Source of the DNA: an uncultured Erysipelotrichaceae bacterium
GTDB taxonomy: Bacteria; Bacillota_I; Bacilli_A; Erysipelotrichales; Erysipelotrichaceae
Length of the DNA stretch: 6,800 nucleotides
Reading direction: 5' to 3'
Assembly (NCBI GenBank): GCA_937957895.1
Contig: CALFEZ010000105.1
Span: 1 to 6,800 of the forward strand
Under the pieces are notes generated by a model. The model ran no database searches. It saw only the letters and a program-made list of their open reading frames with translations, and was not told the origin of the DNA. Below, one piece after another: positions 1 through 6,343 of the stretch (positions within the stretch are counted from its first letter, which is position 1; every line of letters begins with the position of its first letter). The translations under genes were made by a program, and so were the position numbers.

Positions 1-1
1 G

Positions 2-1570
2 ACTCAGGGAATGATCGCTCGATATGAAGATCAGATCATCACCGTATGGGGCTCGATGCAGTGTCCGTATTATATTGTGGAAGCCCTCAAATCAGCACTG
101 GGTTGGCAACAGGATCGGATCTGTGTGGTCCAGATGGCGACCGGTGGTGCTTTTGGCGGAAAGGAAGACTTTCCCTCCATACCGGGTGTCCATGCTGCCT
201 TGGCAGCCATCAAAACCAATCAACCGGTCCAATTGATCTACGATCGTCAGGAAGACATCGAATCATCGACCAAACGTCACCCATCGATGATCACCATCGA
301 AAGCTACCTAGACAAAGATCACACCATCATCGGTCGTGACATCGAGGTCGCGATCGATGGCGGAGCCTATGCAGGATTATCAAGTGTGGTCTTGCAACGC
401 AGTATTTTCTCGATTGCCGGCGTCTACAATATCGAAAACCTGCAAATCAAAGGAACAGCATACATCACCAATCAAGTCGTAAGCGGAGCCTTTCGCGGAT
501 TTGGTGGTCCTCAGGCATTTTTTGCGATCGAAGTGCATATGGATCATATTGCCAAAGAGATCAATGAAGATCCGATCCGACTCCGCCAGAAATACTTCCT
601 TAAACAAGGAGATACATCTTCCACACAAGGAGTGTTTCACGATCCGATTTGTCTGGATCAGATCATCCATGAAATCGTGAACATGTCGGATTTCAAAACC
701 AAACACAACGATTACAAACATCAACCAAACAAAGGCATCGGGATATCCGTGTTCTTTCATGGATGTGGGTTTACCGGAGCAGGAGAACCGGATCTGATCC
801 ATCCGACTGTTCGTTTGGTCAAAGAAAACGACCGTGTGAAGATCTATGTTTCCAGCACCGAGATCGGTCAGGGAGCACTGACGACCTTGCGCAAGATCGT
901 AGCCAACACTCTAAAGATCGACATCCATCAGATCGATCATGATTATCCCGATAGTCAAAACTGTCCGGACTCCGGACCAACCGTAGCTTCACGAACTGCT
1001 TTGATCGTGGGAAAACTGGTACAAAATGCAGCCGAGAAAATCAAACAACGTTGGGATGAAGCGTATGTTGAGATCATTCAGGCTTACGAATATCCAACAT
1101 TCTTGTTTTGGGACAACAAGACCTTCATTGGAAATGCATACCCCGATTTCTCCTGGGGAGCCAATGTCGTGGAAGTCGAAGTCGATCCTTTGACCTATCA
1201 AATCGAAGTCAAGACGATCTGGGGAGTGTACGATATCGGAACACCACTGGATCTAAGGATCGTTCAGGGACAGCTTGAGGGAGGCATCCTTCAAGGGCTG
1301 GGATATGCCACAAGTGAAGTACTGACACCTGTTGATGGTCGTCTGTCTCAAGACACATTGACCACGTATATCATCCCGACCGCTCAGGACGCCCCTTCGA
1401 TTTTGACCCGACTGATCGACAATCCATCAACGATCGGACCCTTTGGAGCAAGAGGGTTGGGGGAACTGCCATTGGTTGGTGTAGCTCCGGCATTGGCCAA
1501 TGCAGTCGCACAGGCAGTCGGTTACTCGATCGATCGCATCCCGATCACACCAGAAAGTATAAAAAGGTGA
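2..1570 (+). CDS. xdhA: Xanthine-dehydrogenase-type molybdenum-binding subunit, 5' partial
   Basis: This is the large molybdopterin-binding subunit of a molybdenum hydroxylase, which hydroxylates a purine-like substrate at the Mo centre and passes electrons to the partner FeS and FAD subunits. The frame is open from base 2, with 522 residues visible. Family members have about 750-780, so roughly 240 N-terminal residues are missing and the ATG at 11 is internal. Numbered from that ATG, GGAFGGKE lies at 45-52, FRGFGGPQ at 161-168, EIGQG at 284-288 and GARGLGELPL at 479-488. Aligned by eye to bovine xanthine oxidase, Q17, E52, R130, R162/F164 and E485 match Gln767, Glu802, Arg880, Arg912/Phe914 and the catalytic Glu1261. 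Keeping both the Glu802 and Arg880 equivalents favours a purine hydroxylase over an aldehyde oxidase. The exact substrate (xanthine, hypoxanthine, nicotinate or another purine) is inferred. The stop lies 5 bases before the FeS subunit start. Confidence 0.93.
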   Translation, partial: TQGMIARYEDQIITVWGSMQCPYYIVEALKSALGWQQDRICVVQMATGGAFGGKEDFPSIPGVHAALAAIKTNQPVQLIYDRQEDIESSTKRHPSMITIESYLDKDHTIIGRDIEVAIDGGAYAGLSSVVLQRSIFSIAGVYNIENLQIKGTAYITNQVVSGAFRGFGGPQAFFAIEVHMDHIAKEINEDPIRLRQKYFLKQGDTSSTQGVFHDPICLDQIIHEIVNMSDFKTKHNDYKHQPNKGIGISVFFHGCGFTGAGEPDLIHPTVRLVKENDRVKIYVSSTEIGQGALTTLRKIVANTLKIDIHQIDHDYPDSQNCPDSGPTVASRTALIVGKLVQNAAEKIKQRWDEAYVEIIQAYEYPTFLFWDNKTFIGNAYPDFSWGANVVEVEVDPLTYQIEVKTIWGVYDIGTPLDLRIVQGQLEGGILQGLGYATSEVLTPVDGRLSQDTLTTYIIPTAQDAPSILTRLIDNPSTIGPFGARGLGELPLVGVAPALANAVAQAVGYSIDRIPITPESIKR

Positions 1571-1575
1571 CCACC

Positions 1576-2046
1576 ATGAACATCGAATGCATCCTCAACA
1601 AAGAAAAAGTGATCATCCAAACACGACACGATCGTCGTTTGCTGGATGTGCTGCGTGATGATTTTGCATTGACTTCGGTCAAAGAAGGATGTGGGGAAGG
1701 AGAATGCGGGGTTTGCAGTGTGTTGATCGATGGCAAATTGATCAACTCCTGCCTTTTGCCGATCGGTCATGTCCATCAAAAAGAAGTCATGACACTGGAA
1801 GGATATCGCGAAACAACACGATTTGTCCTGATCAAGGAAGCGTTTATGGAAGCAGGAGCCGTACAATGTGGTTTTTGCACACCGGGTATCGTCTTGGCGG
1901 TAGAAGCACTTCTGTCAAAACATCCCAATCCATCCAAAGTCCAAATCATCGAAGCCATATCAGGGAACTTGTGTCGTTGTACCGGGTATCAGATGATCAT
2001 CGATGGGATCTTGAAAACCATCGAAAAGGAGAACGGATCATGGTAA
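1576..2046 (+). CDS. xdhC: Molybdenum hydroxylase [2Fe-2S] subunit
   Basis: This 156-residue electron-transfer subunit carries two [2Fe-2S] clusters linking the Mo centre to FAD. The N-terminal plant-ferredoxin-like domain has C39, C44, C47 and C59 in the C-x4-C-x2-C-x11-C pattern. The C-terminal helical domain has C98, C101, C133 and C135 in the CGFC...CRC pattern. All eight ligands are present and the length is normal for the family. The ATG at 1576 is preferred to the GTG at 1567 because a GGTGA ribosome-binding sequence (1566-1570) sits 5 bases upstream and the encoded MNIECILN start fits the family. The gene follows the Mo subunit directly and its stop overlaps the start of the FAD subunit. 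It could equally be named as the small subunit of a related hydroxylase such as nicotinate or aldehyde dehydrogenase; the Mo subunit favours purines. Confidence 0.95.
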   Translation: MNIECILNKEKVIIQTRHDRRLLDVLRDDFALTSVKEGCGEGECGVCSVLIDGKLINSCLLPIGHVHQKEVMTLEGYRETTRFVLIKEAFMEAGAVQCGFCTPGIVLAVEALLSKHPNPSKVQIIEAISGNLCRCTGYQMIIDGILKTIEKENGSW

Positions 2047-2888
2047 ATGCCTTTTATCCCAAAACTCTGATCGAAGCACTCAATATCCGTCATACACATG
2101 ACACCATGATCATCAATGGTGCCACGGATATCCTGCCTCGCCATCGTCCATGGTCCGGAACTTCGATTCCCTATACCAAAGATGTCCTGTACCTTCAACA
2201 GGTAAGTCAAACCAATCACATCGAAATCAAAGAGGATGTTGTCCGTATTGGACTAGGAGTCACTTACGATCAGTTTTTAGAGCACCCTGCGATAAGTGAC
2301 TGCTGGAAAACTCCTATCCGACAGATCGGATCACAAGCGATCCGTAATCAGGCAACATTGATCGGCAATGTATGCAATGCCTCACCGGCCGGTGATGTGT
2401 TGCCACTGCTTTATGCGCTTGATGGGAAGATGATCATCCAATCATTGGACCAGCAAAGGATCCTCCCCATCCAAAGCTTTATCCTTGGACCGGGACAGAT
2501 CGATCTGCAACATGATGAGATAGTCACCCATATCGAGATCCCGATACACACGTATAATAAGACCTTCTATCACAAGGTGGGAGCCAGAAAAGCCAATGCG
2601 ATCTCCAAGGTGTCGGTCTTTGCTGTGGCACTTGTGATCGATGATATCATCCATGATGTTCGAATCAGCATTGGTGCTTGTGCACCAACCGTCATCCGTT
2701 GTCTGTCGTGTGAAGATCTACTCAAGCAAACAAGTATCAAACAAATACCTACGATCATCCAAGAAGTACTGGCAGAATATGACACTCGGTTACGACCCAT
2801 CGATGATGTTCGTTCAACCAAAGAGTATCGACGCCAAGTGGCATTGAATCTGATAGAGGCTTTTCTTCTCAAGGAGTTGATAATATGA
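2040..2888 (+). CDS. xdhB: Molybdenum hydroxylase FAD-binding subunit
   Basis: This 282-residue subunit binds FAD and delivers electrons from the FeS clusters to an acceptor such as NAD+ or another carrier. Visible motifs are NGATDIL (26-32, the AGGTDLL-type pyrophosphate loop), IRNQATLIGN followed by NASPAGD (101-119, the second FAD loop), and a C-terminal CO-dehydrogenase-flavoprotein-like domain ending near RSTKEYRRQVA (258-268). Length is typical, and there is no cysteine-rich insertion suggesting an extra FeS cluster. The consensus ATxGGN loop reads ATLIGN here, an isoleucine in place of the first of the two glycines. The ATG at 2040 overlaps the FeS gene stop by 7 bases, with AAAAGGAG about 8 bases upstream. 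The reading frame is open further upstream, but that part lies inside the FeS gene and has no family similarity. The 3' end overlaps the next gene as ATGA. Confidence 0.93.
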   Translation: MVNAFYPKTLIEALNIRHTHDTMIINGATDILPRHRPWSGTSIPYTKDVLYLQQVSQTNHIEIKEDVVRIGLGVTYDQFLEHPAISDCWKTPIRQIGSQAIRNQATLIGNVCNASPAGDVLPLLYALDGKMIIQSLDQQRILPIQSFILGPGQIDLQHDEIVTHIEIPIHTYNKTFYHKVGARKANAISKVSVFAVALVIDDIIHDVRISIGACAPTVIRCLSCEDLLKQTSIKQIPTIIQEVLAEYDTRLRPIDDVRSTKEYRRQVALNLIEAFLLKELII

Positions 2889-3499
2889 AACAAGAACATA
2901 CCACGATCCTGTTTTGGGGCGCAACATGGGGACTAGTGGAAGCAACATTGGGATATGTACTGCATTATCTGGCAGTAGCCATTCCCGGACTTCCCGGTTT
3001 TATCATGTTTCCCGTCGCCCTTTTCTTTATGCATCAGGTCTATCAGCACACATCGAAGGCTTCTGCGATCACGGCAGCGGCTGGTATCGCTGCCATGATC
3101 AAATTGACAGACCTTGCCTTTGGAGGTTTGTTGCCGATCTTTGTCATCAATCCTGCACTGGCTTTGTTGATGGAGGGATTGGTTGTAACGCTTTTGATCA
3201 CCACAAGCAAGCACATGAAACAAATACAACTGTTTGGTCTGGGGTTTTTGATGAGCGTTGGTTGGCGCAGTGTGTTTCTGCTCTACATGCTTGTGATCTC
3301 CCGGTTTGGATTGCCTGCCGGTCTGGTGACCAACGGCATCGCACTTTCACTTCGCTTTTTGTTATTGGAAAGCGGGGTCAATGCGATATTGATCGGTGTT
3401 TATCTATCATTGGTGAGAAAACCCAATCATATTAAAGTCACTCAACCGGCAGCTTTTGGCATGCTGATGATGGCGATCTTGCTGCAGTGGTTGACATAA
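2885..3499 (+). CDS. Polytopic membrane protein of unknown function in hydroxylase operon
   Basis: I do not recognise this 204-residue protein. It is strongly hydrophobic, with about six or seven predicted membrane segments, roughly at 8-32, 36-52, 58-80, 84-105, 113-137, 150-177 and 187-203. Charged residues fall inside or at the edge of these segments: E19, K73, D76, E97, R128 and E162. That suggests a binding or translocation site, but this is inference. No cleavable signal peptide and no transporter signature is evident. The size and layout recall small integral subunits such as ECF-transporter S components, without a family motif to confirm it. The ATG overlaps the FAD-subunit stop (ATGA), and AAGGAG at 2871-2876 lies 8 bases upstream. 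The NTPase gene starts 1 base after the stop. Possible roles are import of the hydroxylase substrate, molybdate or cofactor supply, or membrane attachment. None is shown by sequence. Confidence 0.85.
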   Translation: MKQEHTTILFWGATWGLVEATLGYVLHYLAVAIPGLPGFIMFPVALFFMHQVYQHTSKASAITAAAGIAAMIKLTDLAFGGLLPIFVINPALALLMEGLVVTLLITTSKHMKQIQLFGLGFLMSVGWRSVFLLYMLVISRFGLPAGLVTNGIALSLRFLLLESGVNAILIGVYLSLVRKPNHIKVTQPAAFGMLMMAILLQWLT

Positions 3500-3500
3500 C

Positions 3501-3998
3501 ATGGCAAGTGTTACCATCATCACAGGTGATTTTGACAGTGGTAAAACCCAGACCATGATCGATCTGTATCTCAAACAACCATCCCACACAAGTGATGGGT
3601 TTGTCAGTGTGAAAACATACGATGATCAAGGTGTTTTGCTTGGGTATCGATTGGTTTGTTTGACCACCAGAAAAGGGGAAATGTTCATCATCGATACGAC
3701 CAAAGATGCCCAATCATTCGAACGATTCTTTGTGTACGATCGTTTTGTGTTTTCCTTGCCGGTGATCGACACAGCTTACACATCGATCCAATCATGGATC
3801 GAAGATCCAATGATCGAGACGATCTTTTTGGATGAGGTCGGGATGGTGGAATGTGTCAACATGGGATTTGGCATGATCTTAAAAGAGCTGCTTAAAACAG
3901 AGAAGAACCTTGTTTTGGCAGTCAATAAATCAAACCTGAAAATGGTACTGGATTGTTTTGACATCAAAAACCCAAAGATGATCACGATCGGATCATGA
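3501..3998 (+). CDS. Small P-loop NTPase, THEP1-like
   Basis: This 165-residue protein is a nucleotide-binding ATPase/GTPase-like protein. A Walker A motif, GDFDSGKT, occupies residues 9-16 right at the N-terminus. A Walker B, IFLDEVGMVE, lies at 108-117 and resembles the DEIGxxEL signature of THEP1-type nucleoside triphosphatases (the family of human NTPCR). Length is also near that family (about 170-190). The C-terminal part contains LVLAVNKSN (137-145), where THEP1 proteins have a conserved beta strand. Hence it is probably a soluble NTPase; the substrate is unknown. It begins 1 base after the membrane protein stop with no clear ribosome-binding site, which suggests translational coupling to that gene and a joint function. 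It closes the operon, followed by a palindromic stretch and a terminator. A role in cofactor insertion, or powering the membrane protein, is inference only. Confidence 0.8.
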   Translation: MASVTIITGDFDSGKTQTMIDLYLKQPSHTSDGFVSVKTYDDQGVLLGYRLVCLTTRKGEMFIIDTTKDAQSFERFFVYDRFVFSLPVIDTAYTSIQSWIEDPMIETIFLDEVGMVECVNMGFGMILKELLKTEKNLVLAVNKSNLKMVLDCFDIKNPKMITIGS

Positions 3999-4019
3999 TA
4001 TCATGAGCCATTCATGATC
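3991..4019 (+). repeat. Nested palindromes at the 3' end of the hydroxylase operon
   Basis: TCATGA occurs three times within 25 bases, at 3993, 4001 and 4012. The first two form a perfect 14-bp palindrome, TCATGATATCATGA (3993-4006), which spans the NTPase stop codon. Alternatively GATCATGA (3991-3998) pairs with TCATGATC (4012-4019) as an 8-bp stem with a 13-base loop. The two folds exclude each other. The position, just before the terminator, suggests an RNA 3'-end structure or a protein-binding site; function is not shown. Confidence 0.6.
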
Positions 4020-4023
4020 AAAC

Positions 4024-4056
4024 ACTTCCGGTGTAATTTTGCCGGAAGTTTTTATT
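4024..4056 (+). terminator. Intrinsic terminator after the hydroxylase operon
   Basis: ACTTCCGG (4024-4031) pairs perfectly with CCGGAAGT (4042-4049) across a 10-base loop, followed by a T-rich tract (five T at 4049-4053, then ATT). It lies 25 bases after the NTPase stop and just before the promoter of the next unit, so it most likely separates the two operons. Confidence 0.88.
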
Positions 4057-4083
4057 GACAGCATCCATGGCACCGTTTACAAT
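4055..4083 (+). promoter_or_regulatory. Sigma-A-type promoter for the gntR-PTS operon
   Basis: The -35 box TTGACA (4055-4060) matches consensus exactly. It is followed by a 17-base spacer and the -10 box TACAAT (4078-4083), one mismatch from TATAAT. Transcription would begin near 4089-4091, about 35 bases before the regulator's ATG. The -35 box starts one base after the terminator's run of five T ends, so the two elements are packed together. Confidence 0.85.
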
Positions 4084-4098
4084 GGTTATAACAACATG

Positions 4099-4110
4099 AT
4101 GACATGTCAT
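4099..4110. promoter_or_regulatory. Candidate GntR-family operator (palindrome in 5' leader)
   Basis: ATGACATGTCAT is a perfect 12-bp palindrome roughly 10 bases downstream of the predicted transcription start and 15 bases before the regulator's start codon. Dimeric GntR regulators bind such palindromes and often repress their own operon from this position. No second copy was noticed in the window, so assignment to this regulator rests on position and symmetry. A shorter palindrome, GTTATAAC (4085-4092), overlaps the expected start site. Confidence 0.55.
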
Positions 4111-4125
4111 ATTAAGGGGACGAAT

Positions 4126-4854
4126 ATGAAGCTCAACACAGATAGTAGGATACCGCTATATTATCAGCTGCTCGATGTCATTGAAGAGAAGATCCGAAGT
4201 GAAGCATGGCCAAGGGGGGAAAAGATCCCGGCTGAGCGTGAACTTTGTGAGATGTACGGTGTCAGTCGGATCACCGTACGCAAAGCGATCGAAGAGCTGA
4301 CGCGCAGTGGAAAACTCAAAAGGATCCAAGGCAAAGGAACGTTTGTTGCGGAACATCCGATCACCCAGCAACTGGGCATGGTCTATAGCTTTTCCCAGGA
4401 AATGGAAAAACAAGGGAAGATCTCTTCCACCAAGGTCTTGGATATCGAGATCATCGCGGCTGATGACAAGTTGGCCGATCGTCTGAACATCGAACAGGGT
4501 GAACAAGTGATCGTATTAAAACGTCTTAGGTTGGCCGATGATCAACCTATCATGTATGAGCGTACCTATTTCAAGAAACAACGATATGAAAAGCTTTTGG
4601 AAGTCGACTTCAACAAAGTCGGTCTCTATAAAACCCTTGAGTTGGAATTTGGCATCAAATCCACTCGTGCGGAAGAGCGCTTTCGTGCCTGTGAGCTTAC
4701 GATCAACGAAGCGGAACTGCTTCATGCCAAACCGTTTAGTTACGGTCTGGTCGTCCAGCGGACATTGTATGCCGACGATGAGATCGTGAGCTGGTCTTCG
4801 CTGGTTTCCAAAGGCGATTCGTTTGAGTTTAAAGTCGTGTTGAATACGCTGTGA
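4126..4854 (+). CDS. GntR-family (HutC/UTRA) transcriptional regulator
   Basis: This 242-residue DNA-binding regulator probably controls the PTS genes that follow. The N-terminal winged helix-turn-helix (about 8-75) contains the GntR signature IPAERELCEMYGVSRITVRKA (34-54) and the wing GKGTFV (69-74). Residues about 85-240 form a UTRA effector domain, with SFSQEM (88-93), LKRLRLADDQPIMYERTYF (131-149) and KGDSFEFKV (229-237). The arginines at 133 and 135 resemble phosphosugar contacts in the amino-sugar regulator YvoA/NagR. Where those proteins usually have VEYS-type sequence, this one has VSWS (221-224), so the effector may differ. The ATG at 4126 is chosen because AAGGGGA lies 6 bases upstream; an in-frame start at 4039 would fall inside the terminator and upstream of the promoter. 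The stop overlaps a possible GTG of the EIIA gene. Confidence 0.93.
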   Translation: MKLNTDSRIPLYYQLLDVIEEKIRSEAWPRGEKIPAERELCEMYGVSRITVRKAIEELTRSGKLKRIQGKGTFVAEHPITQQLGMVYSFSQEMEKQGKISSTKVLDIEIIAADDKLADRLNIEQGEQVIVLKRLRLADDQPIMYERTYFKKQRYEKLLEVDFNKVGLYKTLELEFGIKSTRAEERFRACELTINEAELLHAKPFSYGLVVQRTLYADDEIVSWSSLVSKGDSFEFKVVLNTL

Positions 4855-4857
4855 TCA

Positions 4858-4864
4858 GAAAGGA
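4858..4864 (+). promoter_or_regulatory. Ribosome binding site deciding the EIIA start
   Basis: GAAAGGA sits 4 bases before the ATG at 4869. The alternative GTG at 4851, which overlaps the regulator's stop, has no comparable site upstream, so the ATG is preferred. Confidence 0.65.
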
Positions 4865-4868
4865 TGCC

Positions 4869-5303
4869 ATGCTTAATACATACTTAAAAAAAGAATCGAT
4901 TCAAATCATGGACAGAGTAGAAAACGTAGATCAAGCAATCACCTTGTGTGGTCAGCAGTTGATCGATCAAGGGTGCATCGACGAGCGTTATGTCGACTCC
5001 ATGAAAAGCACCTATGCCCAATATGGACCATACATGGTCTTGATCGACAAAGTCGCACTCTTTCATGGAAAACCCGGGATAGGGGTAACCCAAACAGCCA
5101 TGAGTCTGACGGCCTTAAAGGAACCTTATCCGATACCGGATCATGACAAGTCGATCCAGTTATGCTTTGCGTTTAGTAGTTTGGACAACCAGCAACACAT
5201 GGAGATGATCCGGTGTTTCGCTCAATTGCTGATGGATACTGAAAGATTAAACGCATTGTTAGAGGCAAAAACCATAGAGGAAATATATCAGATCATTCAG
5301 TGA
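4869..5303 (+). CDS. PTS EIIA component, ascorbate/mannitol type (UlaC-like)
   Basis: This 144-residue cytoplasmic phosphocarrier accepts phosphate from HPr and passes it to EIIB. The segment YGPYMVLIDKVALFHGKP corresponds to the family's GPYxVLAPGLAxPHxRP motif; H66 (counting from this start) is the predicted phosphorylated histidine. Two usual residues around it differ, ALFHGKP instead of ALPHARP or AMPHGRP, but the histidine is kept. Length is close to E. coli UlaC (154). The start MLNTYLKKESIQ aligns with the family N-terminus, which also supports the ATG at 4869 over the GTG at 4851. The 3' end is followed immediately by the SIS gene, whose AAGGAG overlaps this stop. Symbol withheld because the sugar is not known to be ascorbate. 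Confidence 0.88.
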   Translation: MLNTYLKKESIQIMDRVENVDQAITLCGQQLIDQGCIDERYVDSMKSTYAQYGPYMVLIDKVALFHGKPGIGVTQTAMSLTALKEPYPIPDHDKSIQLCFAFSSLDNQQHMEMIRCFAQLLMDTERLNALLEAKTIEEIYQIIQ

Positions 5304-5314
5304 AGGAGCAAGAA

Positions 5315-6049
5315 ATGAAATATTTAGAATTGTTTGAGATCGTCAAAACACAGAGTCAGGAGATGTTTGACACCCAGGGAACAAAGATAGAAAAAGCCGC
5401 ACAAGCCATGGCAGAAACGATCAAACACGATGGATTGATCCATGTGTTTGGTTGTGGGCACTCTCAGATGTTTGCCCAGGAAATGTTCTATCGTGCCGGT
5501 GGTCTGGTACCGGTCAATGCTTTGTTGATACCACACCTTTCCCTCAATCCGGTAGCCAAGCTGTCTACCTTGATGGAACGGATGGAAGGGTTTGTTGAAA
5601 CGTACCTGGATCTGGAACACACCACACCGCATGACACCATGATCATCGTCTCGGTATCTGGAAGAAACGGAGCGGTGGTGGATATGGCTTTAGCAGCCAA
5701 AAAGAAAAACATGACAGTGATCGGACTGACATCCGAGAAGTTCTCTTCTCAGGTTAGTTCACGCCACTCCTCCAATCAGAAACTGGCGGATGTGGCGGAT
5801 ATCGTGATCGATATCAACTGTGAGTTTGGAGATGCTGCCCTTAGCATGGAAGGATTGCCACACAAATTTGTCGGCACGTCCACGATATTGGGCATGATGA
5901 TCATCGAATCGCTGGTTGCACAGACCATCGAGAATTTGGTCAATGACGGGGTTCATCCTCCGATTTGGGTCAGTTCCAACACCGAAGCCGGAGATGAGAT
6001 AAATAAAGTTCACATCAAGAACTACAAAGACAAGATCAGTTGTCTATAA
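5315..6049 (+). CDS. SIS-domain sugar isomerase-like protein (UPF0309-like)
   Basis: This 244-residue soluble protein has a sugar isomerase (SIS) fold, which binds phosphorylated sugars. VFGCGHSQMFAQEMFYRAGG (44-63) and VSVSGRN (112-118) are the two phosphosugar-binding loops. The C-terminal PPIWVSSNTEAGDEIN (215-230) matches the ending typical of UPF0309 proteins (PVFxSxNxxGGDEHN-like), as does the length near 245. The reaction is not established for this family; an aldose-ketose isomerase, or an enzyme acting on N-acetylated amino sugar phosphates, is plausible. The ATG at 5315 is chosen over the GTG at 5300 because AAGGAG (5303-5308) lies 6 bases upstream. Its place between EIIA and EIIB implies that it processes the phosphosugar delivered by this PTS. 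The third residue of the first loop is cysteine where a serine or glycine is commoner. Confidence 0.88.
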   Translation: MKYLELFEIVKTQSQEMFDTQGTKIEKAAQAMAETIKHDGLIHVFGCGHSQMFAQEMFYRAGGLVPVNALLIPHLSLNPVAKLSTLMERMEGFVETYLDLEHTTPHDTMIIVSVSGRNGAVVDMALAAKKKNMTVIGLTSEKFSSQVSSRHSSNQKLADVADIVIDINCEFGDAALSMEGLPHKFVGTSTILGMMIIESLVAQTIENLVNDGVHPPIWVSSNTEAGDEINKVHIKNYKDKISCL

Positions 6050-6058
6050 GGAGGAAAC

Positions 6059-6343
6059 ATGAAAATCATCACCGTATGTGGTCTGGGAGTCGGTTCAAGC
6101 CTGATCCTGAAAATGTCCGTTGAAAAAGTTGCCAAGGAGATAGGACTACGTTGTGACATTGAGCATTGGGATATGGGGACCATTGCAGGGGTACCTCATG
6201 ATTTGATCATGAGCTCAAAAGACCTACGGGGATCCTTTCCTGATAGCATCACGAAGATCGTCTATATCGACAACATTATTGATGTGAATGAGATAAAAGA
6301 GAAGTTGATAAACTTTCTAAATGAAAGAGGAGGAAATTATTGA
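6059..6343 (+). CDS. PTS EIIB component, ascorbate family (UlaB-like)
   Basis: This 94-residue cytoplasmic domain protein is phosphorylated on cysteine and transfers the phosphate to the incoming sugar. MKIITVCGLGVGSSLILKM (1-19) contains the phospho-accepting C7 and the P-loop-like CGxGxGSS that follows it. Length matches UlaB/SgaB proteins (about 90-100). A strong AAGGAGG (6048-6054) lies 4 bases before the ATG and overlaps the stop of the SIS gene. Its own stop overlaps the EIIC start as TGATG. It works with the EIIA at 4869 and the EIIC that follows. The SIS gene separates EIIA from EIIB, unlike the E. coli ulaABC order, so this is a different locus layout. Confidence 0.92.
   Translation: MKIITVCGLGVGSSLILKMSVEKVAKEIGLRCDIEHWDMGTIAGVPHDLIMSSKDLRGSFPDSITKIVYIDNIIDVNEIKEKLINFLNERGGNY

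Noticed and set aside
380..802. Antisense open frame of 140 codons inside the Mo subunit gene
   Set aside because: It lies opposite a gene with intact family motifs, its product resembles nothing known to me, and no ribosome-binding site was seen. It is a by-product of the codon pattern.
1522..1866. Antisense open frame of 114 codons across the Mo/FeS junction
   Set aside because: The + strand genes here carry all expected cofactor residues, and the antisense product has no recognisable domain.
2914..3435. Same-strand open frame of 173 codons overlapping the membrane protein
   Set aside because: Its product is cysteine-, histidine- and arginine-rich with no domain. The membrane protein frame has the ribosome-binding site, the ATGA overlap and coherent hydrophobic segments.
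4039..4125. N-terminal extension of the GntR regulator to an upstream ATG
   Set aside because: It would begin inside the terminator and before the -10 box, and GntR proteins start shortly before the winged helix as with the ATG at 4126.
4055..4126. Catabolite-repression cre site near the PTS promoter
   Set aside because: No sequence close enough to the cre consensus with its central CG was found between the promoter and the start codon.
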